A DNA stretch of 64,000 nt. Source: Dictyophora rubrovolvata (Eukaryota; Basidiomycota; Agaricomycetes; Phallales; Phallaceae). Below are positions 58,801 to 64,000 of the stretch, one piece after another. Position 1 is the stretch's first letter; every line of letters begins with the position of its first letter. The notes beneath the pieces were generated by a model. It worked only from the letters and a program-made list of their open reading frames with translations. It did no database searches and was not told the DNA's origin. Both the position numbers and the translations under genes were made by a program. Location: assembly GCA_029959195.1 (NCBI GenBank), contig CP114118.1:372001-436000 (forward strand), given 5' to 3'.

Positions 58801-59248
58801 AAATGTCAGATTACGTTGGAGTCTTCGCATCAGCCCCCAAACGCATTGTCAACACTAATGAGTAGAATTTTATTTATATACAGCGACTTTCATGCTCGGT
58901 CTTTCATTGTTACCTAGTTAACTTATATTTATCATACATATTGATAACTCTTTTGGATGAGAAATTTATCAAACTTCGCTGTCATATCTTTGGGCGTGTT
59001 CTGTTCCACAATGCATGACTCCGCTCTATTTTGGTATTATTATGATGCCACATTATCTATCCAATGATTATTCACGCGCGCTTTCTGAACATTGCAATGC
59101 AGTGCAAGCGAGGTGGTACCTTCGAAGTTACTATGATATATCGAGGGTACACGTATTCAGGTCTTCCAGCTCTCATTCTTCTTCCCCAGTGTCAACATTC
59201 CCAAAACCATATTATCTTCTCACCGTTGTATCGCCGTAAACTCCAACC
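58801..59248. other. Intergenic, no gene recognised
   Basis: 3' flank of the protease and 5' flank of a DUF6535 relic. CTTCTCACCGTTGTATCGC before 59249 is a decayed version of the DUF6535 5' region. Nothing else was recognised. Confidence 0.45.
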
Positions 59249-59470
59249 ATGTCAGAAGCTATTAGTCTAAATGAGAGCAAAGTGTCGCAATTCGGGTCTC
59301 CAAACGGTGGCGGCAAAAGTTCGAATGATGCCTCCCTGGAGCTTTCACAGATCTTTTTCCGCGAATTTCTTGGTGATTCTTTTAATTGTGGAAAGTCGAC
59401 CTTCTTCCGATCCTCTTGCATCTTGCGGTTGGTCTTTTCCTCACAGGCATTATTATAATGTTATGGACTC
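59249..59470 (+). pseudogene. DUF6535 relic with internal deletion
   Basis: It begins like exon 1 of the intact copies (MSEAISLNESKVSQF, FFREFLGD). It then jumps within a few bases to sequence of the third hydrophobic segment from exon 4 (AATTGTGGAAAG, CTTCCGATCCTCTTGCATCT, CTCACAGGCATTATTATAAT). Roughly 800 bases, including exons 2 and 3 and their introns, are missing, and similarity ends after 59470. The remnant cannot encode the family fold. Confidence 0.75.
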
Positions 59471-59939
59471 GGATGCGAAAAATATACTAGCAGTTTTTCA
59501 GGATTCCAGCTGCAGTTCAACGTGCTCTCGAAATTGGCTGGATGTCAAGCTTCAACAAGTTTCAGTGGTCATGCGGACGAGTTGACGCCTCAGATTGGCT
59601 TGTTCCCTTGCATGCAAATGCTAGGGTCCTCCCATATCGTTCAATTTGTCTCCATCTGCTAATTATTCATATTTGTTTGTATTGATTGGTCTGTTATACA
59701 TGTCACGTGAAATAATTATTTTTATCTTATGTACGCTTCTCTCCTCCAATCCTCCTTCATGATGTTGGGGTCTGTTTTAATGTATATCCTTTAATCTATT
59801 CCCTCCTGACTTATACGCTTTCATTTCTTTCAAATTTATTGCCTTTTTCATACCTTGCTCGTATGCCCTTATTGTTTTCGGATTCCGCTCTTCCAGAATT
59901 TCCTCAAATCTTCGTTTGGTTCTTTCATGAATAATCTTC

Positions 59940-60165
59940 GGTCAAATTCGCGCAGAACTCATGTGAAGTCTCTGTGTTTCAATCTGGACAATGCCACGTA
60001 GGTGTTGAAAGGTGTCAGACCTCCCGAAGGTGGTTTCGCGATGTCGACGATGGGTGGAGATAAACTTCGCGCTTGCGACTTATAGTCCGTGAAGGCGTAC
60101 ACCGGGGTCGTTGGATACTGCACTCGGTGTATTACCACCTTGGCTCCCGGTCCGTTTTGCACGCG
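59940..60165 (-). pseudogene. Pif1-like helicase C-terminal fragment (possible Helitron remnant)
   Basis: On the minus strand the frame reads VIHRVQYPTTPVYAFTDYKS, IVDIAKPPSGGLTPFN and VYVALSR-like YVALSR. These are the last helicase motifs (V and VI) of Pif1-family helicases, as found in fungal Helitron Rep/Hel proteins and in stand-alone Pif1-like genes. Nothing upstream on that strand gives the Walker A or B motifs. This is an isolated fragment of a DNA transposon or a decayed helicase gene. Confidence 0.6.
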
Positions 60166-61150
60166 GATGTAGCTGGAGATTTCGCTATCGACATACTAAC
60201 AGTAGTCGACGTGCCTGACAAAATGTGGGACGGTACGGTTCGTGTACACGTTAAGCTGATCAACCATTTCTTCAAAGAGAAGAGATATCACTCCATCATA
60301 GCCGAAATAGCCGAAATAGTCTATCATCGAGGAATCTGCGACAGGGGAGTCCAGGGGAGTCCCAACAAAAGAAGAGTGAGATGGTCCATTGACGCGCCGT
60401 AAAAAGAAAGGGCCATGGGAAAAAGAGTGAGATTGGTGTAATAATGGTTTAGTTTCGTACGATTACAAATTGAACTGGTTCGGTAATAGATTTGTTTTAA
60501 AGCGCCTCCAATACTACAAGGCCGAGCATGCAATTTTGCGTACCCAGACGCCTCTAGTTATTCATGCCGGAGGTAACTAAATCGCAGATCGCAATGACGG
60601 TCCACGGATGTACGGCCATCCGTTTGCTTTATCCAAACCCGCTGATAGCCAAAAATGAAACGTAGCCGCACCTACATGACATTGCCAAAATCGAAGATGA
60701 GAAGAGAAGAGAAGACGACGCGTTGACAATTTGTGCCAAAAGATTCGCGCCCATCGTTTGCTTGACATTCGTTGAATTCATAACCCTTGGCTGTCAGAGT
60801 AACGATTCACTCTGTAATGATACTGACTGACCTATTTCTTAGATTATTGAAAAATGACGATATATTGATAATAGACTTACTGAATCATTGGCCTCTACAC
60901 ATCCAACTGGGGAGTCAGGTTTTCACATAATTCAGTTTGAATTCACTTTCTATCCGGCCACCCGCAACCGAAGGTGCAGGTCGTTTTCACCTCACCTGCA
61001 GTTACCCAATCACAATATCCCGTTCAGTGCCGTTTAACAGTTGAGCGTATAACTGGATTCAAGCTGAATTATGTGAAAATAACATGTACCCAGTTGGGAT
61101 GTGGCACTACATTTGAAGTACATACTCGCACGCAGTTTCTAGGCTTTCAT
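60166..61150. other. Intergenic, no gene recognised
   Basis: Only short open frames. A small tandem GGGGAGTCCA-type duplication is visible near 60345-60363. No domain or RNA gene was recognised. Confidence 0.45.
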
Positions 61151-61154
61151 GCCT

Positions 61155-61252
61155 CTTTTATACCCCGAAGGTTCATTTCTGCAGCATTACCTTTTCCCCC
61201 TATCTACAAGTGATCTTATCCTCTTAACATCGTATCGCAATCGACACTTACC
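61155..61252 (+). promoter_or_regulatory. Conserved DUF6535 promoter, copy 3
   Basis: TTTTATACC is followed by GGTTCATTTCTGCAGCATTA, then AGTGATCTTATCCTC and ATCGTATCGCAATCGAC, before the ATG at 61253. The TATA-to-GGTTCATTTC spacing is like that of copy 1, and the downstream part is like that of copy 2. Confidence 0.55.
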
Positions 61253-64000
61253 ATGTCTGAAATGGCTAGTTTGAACAAGAAAACAGTATACCCTGAGGCT
61301 CCAGATGAAGGTGGCGAAAGTTCTGGAAGGGCCTTGGAACAACCTTTACAAGATGATAATGATTCTTCTGGTGACCAAGGAGCTGCGTCGGTTGCTGAAA
61401 ATTCCGAGTCTTCACTCATAAACGCCGCAGCAACTTCCCCGAACGAGGAAAGCGAGCAACCTGCCGCTGTCAATGTGAAGGCCAAACAGTCTGATGAAAC
61501 GATAGAAAATCTAGTCGCCCTCTTCCGCGATTTCCTTGGTGGGCCCCTTGTTTTGAGATATTAAATTTCATCACTTACATACTTTCTAGAGGCCGCGCCC
61601 AACCCAGCATCTAACCCTACTCATACACAACGAAATAAGACGGGGCGCAAAAGGTTTTTCGGATTGACTAAAGGTTCACAACCCGAAACTGGGTGTGAGT
61701 ACTGTTGTTCTGTTTATTTTAAGCATTAAACATGAAGGGTATTAGCGAATAATCAATATGATTATGAATGGAAATATCCCAGGGATCGACCCGGAGAAGA
61801 GGCAGTCGACAACGCTCGTATTTGGTTGACTTACCTTGACGAAGCTGAAGCGTTCGATCGTGAGATAGTAAACGGGTGGAAAGAGACCGCAGATGTTCTC
61901 CTGGTATTTGTAGGCAGAATGTTTATTTGTATTCATGTTTTTGGAGCTTATTATTATTATTATTTGTCAGGCCGGTCTCTTTTCTGGCGTTGTAACGACA
62001 TTCGTCTCACAGGCTTCTCAAAGCCTTCGGCAAGATAATACTCAAGTTTCTGCATCTTTATTATTCGAAATAGCCCAAATACTACGGGCACAAGCTAGTG
62101 GGATACCGATAAATATCATTCCAAATTCAACATCGACGCCTACTTCGCCATTCACACCGTCGAGGAACGCCCTTTTAGTAAACGGTCTGTGGTTTACCAG
62201 TTTGGCGATTGCTTTATCCACTGCGCTGTTTGCTGTCCTCGCCAAACAATGGCTCTATTATTATCTGTCTTCTATCACCGGAACAGCCCATGAAAAAGTG
62301 AGAGCCCGGCAGCTGCGGCTCAAAGGCTTCGAATTGTGGGAAGTTGGTGCCATCGTCGACCTTCTCCCTATCCTCTTACATCTTGCTGTCGGCATCTTCC
62401 TCACAGGCATCATCATACTATTATTTCCGTTGGAAATTCGGGTTGCCTGGACCATCGTCATAATTACAAGTATCACTTATTTTCTATACTTTATCTCTGC
62501 GATATTGCCCATTTGGTATCCCGCATGTCCGTATACGACGTCGTTGACAATTTACCTTGGTGTTCTTGTCGTTTCCTGTCAAACCATTCTCCATTGGATT
62601 AGCAGGACTTCGGCGAAGGGGTTTCAGGCTGTTTGGGGAAGAATAAACTCCCAAGTTCGACGACTTATTCGGCGTTTCCTTCAGCACACCTACAGCATCT
62701 TACAACATGCATTCTTCTCTATCCTCAAGTTAGCTGGCGTCATGCGTCGTGGTTTTGGTACGCTCCTGGACACCATATTTACCGAGGAGTTTCCCAAATT
62801 CACAAAGTGGAGAGAAGAAAATATAAAGAAAGCTATCGAAACTGCAATTTCTCTCGATTTCGAGGCGTTGGATTGGCTCTATACGACTTCTCCAAATAGG
62901 AGTGTACATCGAATTATTGCACGGTGTGCAGCTATGCATCCAATTGTCGGTCGGGAGTTCGCATTGGAGTTGGACATTCTCAACAAACTCCGGGGGGCTT
63001 TGGAGATCAGTCAAACAAATATCGTGGATTTGCGTTATGGTTTGTGTCTGGATCTTCTGACTGGTTATGCGCGCGAACACTGGCATCTACTCCGGTCTAT
63101 CCCCGACGTGGAAGAATGTCAACTGGAAGAAGCAGAGGGTCGAAGCTATTCTCATATCGCCGAGAATGTATTAAATCGTAAGTATGACCAAATCATGAAT
63201 GATCTCATCAACGGCGGTCTCGAGCTTCCACTGGTCATGTGGTGCGTTTTCTTCAAACAGGTGCTGCCATGGAATGTGATGGCCGTGCATATACTCACCT
63301 GTGAACCAACTGGTCTATTCGAATGGAAGTCTGACCCCACTCGCGAATCCATCCGCAAGTTGGATGTCGCCGTATCCTTCAGGAGGGTCGAACTGGGATG
63401 GTGGAAATTTGAATACCTTCACCGACATTTCTTTGATGATACCGAGCCTGACTATTCCTTAGACAAGGCCTTTGATGCACGTTATCTCCTCCTTATCGCC
63501 ATCTATCGTGACCTTACCTCCGATGAACCGCTCATTGCTGACAAAGAACAGAGGCAGAAGTCCTTGTCGAATCTGTTTGTCAGCTTTTGGACTTGGCTTC
63601 GTTCCAAACCCCATGTCCCATCTGAGCAGTACCTTGCCTTCTTCATTGATGTTTGCTGCGCGGATGCATTCTGGAGCGAGTCTATGACGCATCACGGCAG
63701 AGAGACGGCAGGATGGTGTCTGAACGAGATTTGGGACTTAACGGACCCCAATGTGGCTAACGAGTTTCCTTTTACGGAATGCGACGATCTCTATCCCATG
63801 TATCAATGGTGTTCGCGAGATCTCAACCAATATCTCTTATTGCCCACAGCCCCTATATTCACACTGTTGCTCATGCCACGGAACCGCACATGTCTATGCA
63901 CCCTCCTCTCTCACGATCCTGACCGCGTATCCCACTTCATAAATTGTTTTCGAAACTTAGGGAATTGTCGCAGTTTCCCTTTTGCCAGAAAATACATGTA
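61253..64000 (+). CDS. DUF6535 multi-pass membrane protein, copy 3 (runs off the window)
   Basis: Exons 61253-61538, 61590-61694, 61746-61909 and 61971 onward join in frame with the same phases and the same exon 2 and 3 lengths as copy 2 (105 and 164). Exon 4 reads open for all 2030 bases to the window end, so no stop is seen and the 3' end is unknown. The order is the same as in the other copies: an acidic N-tail with a stretch of Asp, Ser and Glu, WLTYLDEAEAFDREIV, AGLFSGVVTTFVSQA, NGLWFTSLAIALSTALFAVL and the LLPILLHLAVGIFLTGIIIL segment. Then come ALDWLYTTSPNRSVHRIIA and a long soluble region. It looks intact in the visible part. The function is unknown. Confidence 0.85.

Overview
This window looks like nuclear DNA of a filamentous basidiomycete, most likely an agaricomycete. 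Coding sequences are split by many short introns of about 45-70 bases with GT...AG ends. The gene content is typical of mushroom-forming fungi: DUF6535 membrane proteins, a multi-exon fungal P450, a secreted acid sphingomyelinase-like enzyme and an A1 aspartic protease. All gene models were spliced by eye. Family assignments come from recognised motifs, not from a database search.

Layout. 1-7.4 kb: a broken Ty3/gypsy chromovirus fossil with further LTRs nested in it and inverted LTR-like arms at its sides. 7.6-10.6 kb: a gene graveyard holding a reversed P450 relic and two metallophosphoesterase relics, whose better-preserved relatives lie at 38.9-41.1 kb and 19.1-20.6 kb. 11.0-14.9 kb: DUF6535 gene copy 1 (minus strand) with its conserved promoter and 3' flank. 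15.0-17.7 kb: a membrane-anchored GT8 glycosyltransferase bracketed by direct repeats. 19.1-20.6 kb: an unusual gene joining a CS (SGT1/p23-like) domain to a calcineurin-like phosphoesterase. 20.6-26.2 kb: no supported gene.

The middle of the window is the conserved core: translation initiation factor eIF5 (26.2-27.7 kb), a peroxisomal SCPx-type thiolase ending in AKL (28.5-30.4 kb), an aquaglyceroporin (32.0-33.6 kb, minus), a monocarboxylate-transporter-like MFS gene broken by a solo LTR (35.5-38.0 kb) and a cytochrome P450 (38.9-41.1 kb). From 42.6 kb the DNA is repeat-rich again: a hAT-type MITE with perfect 8-bp target duplications, an inverted pair of relics, several dispersed repeats, and DUF6535 copy 2 (45.9-48.9 kb). 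Then come the sphingomyelinase-like gene (52.4-55.9 kb), the aspartic protease (57.1-58.8 kb), a collapsed DUF6535 relic (59.2 kb), a Pif1-like helicase fragment (60.0 kb) and DUF6535 copy 3, which is still open at the window end.

The most unusual signals are: (i) DUF6535 as a recently amplified unit carrying its own promoter and, in two copies, about 600 bases of 3' flank, placed among shared dispersed repeats; (ii) the CS-phosphoesterase fusion with two altered metal-site positions; (iii) the hAT MITE; and (iv) local duplication and decay of P450 and phosphoesterase genes.
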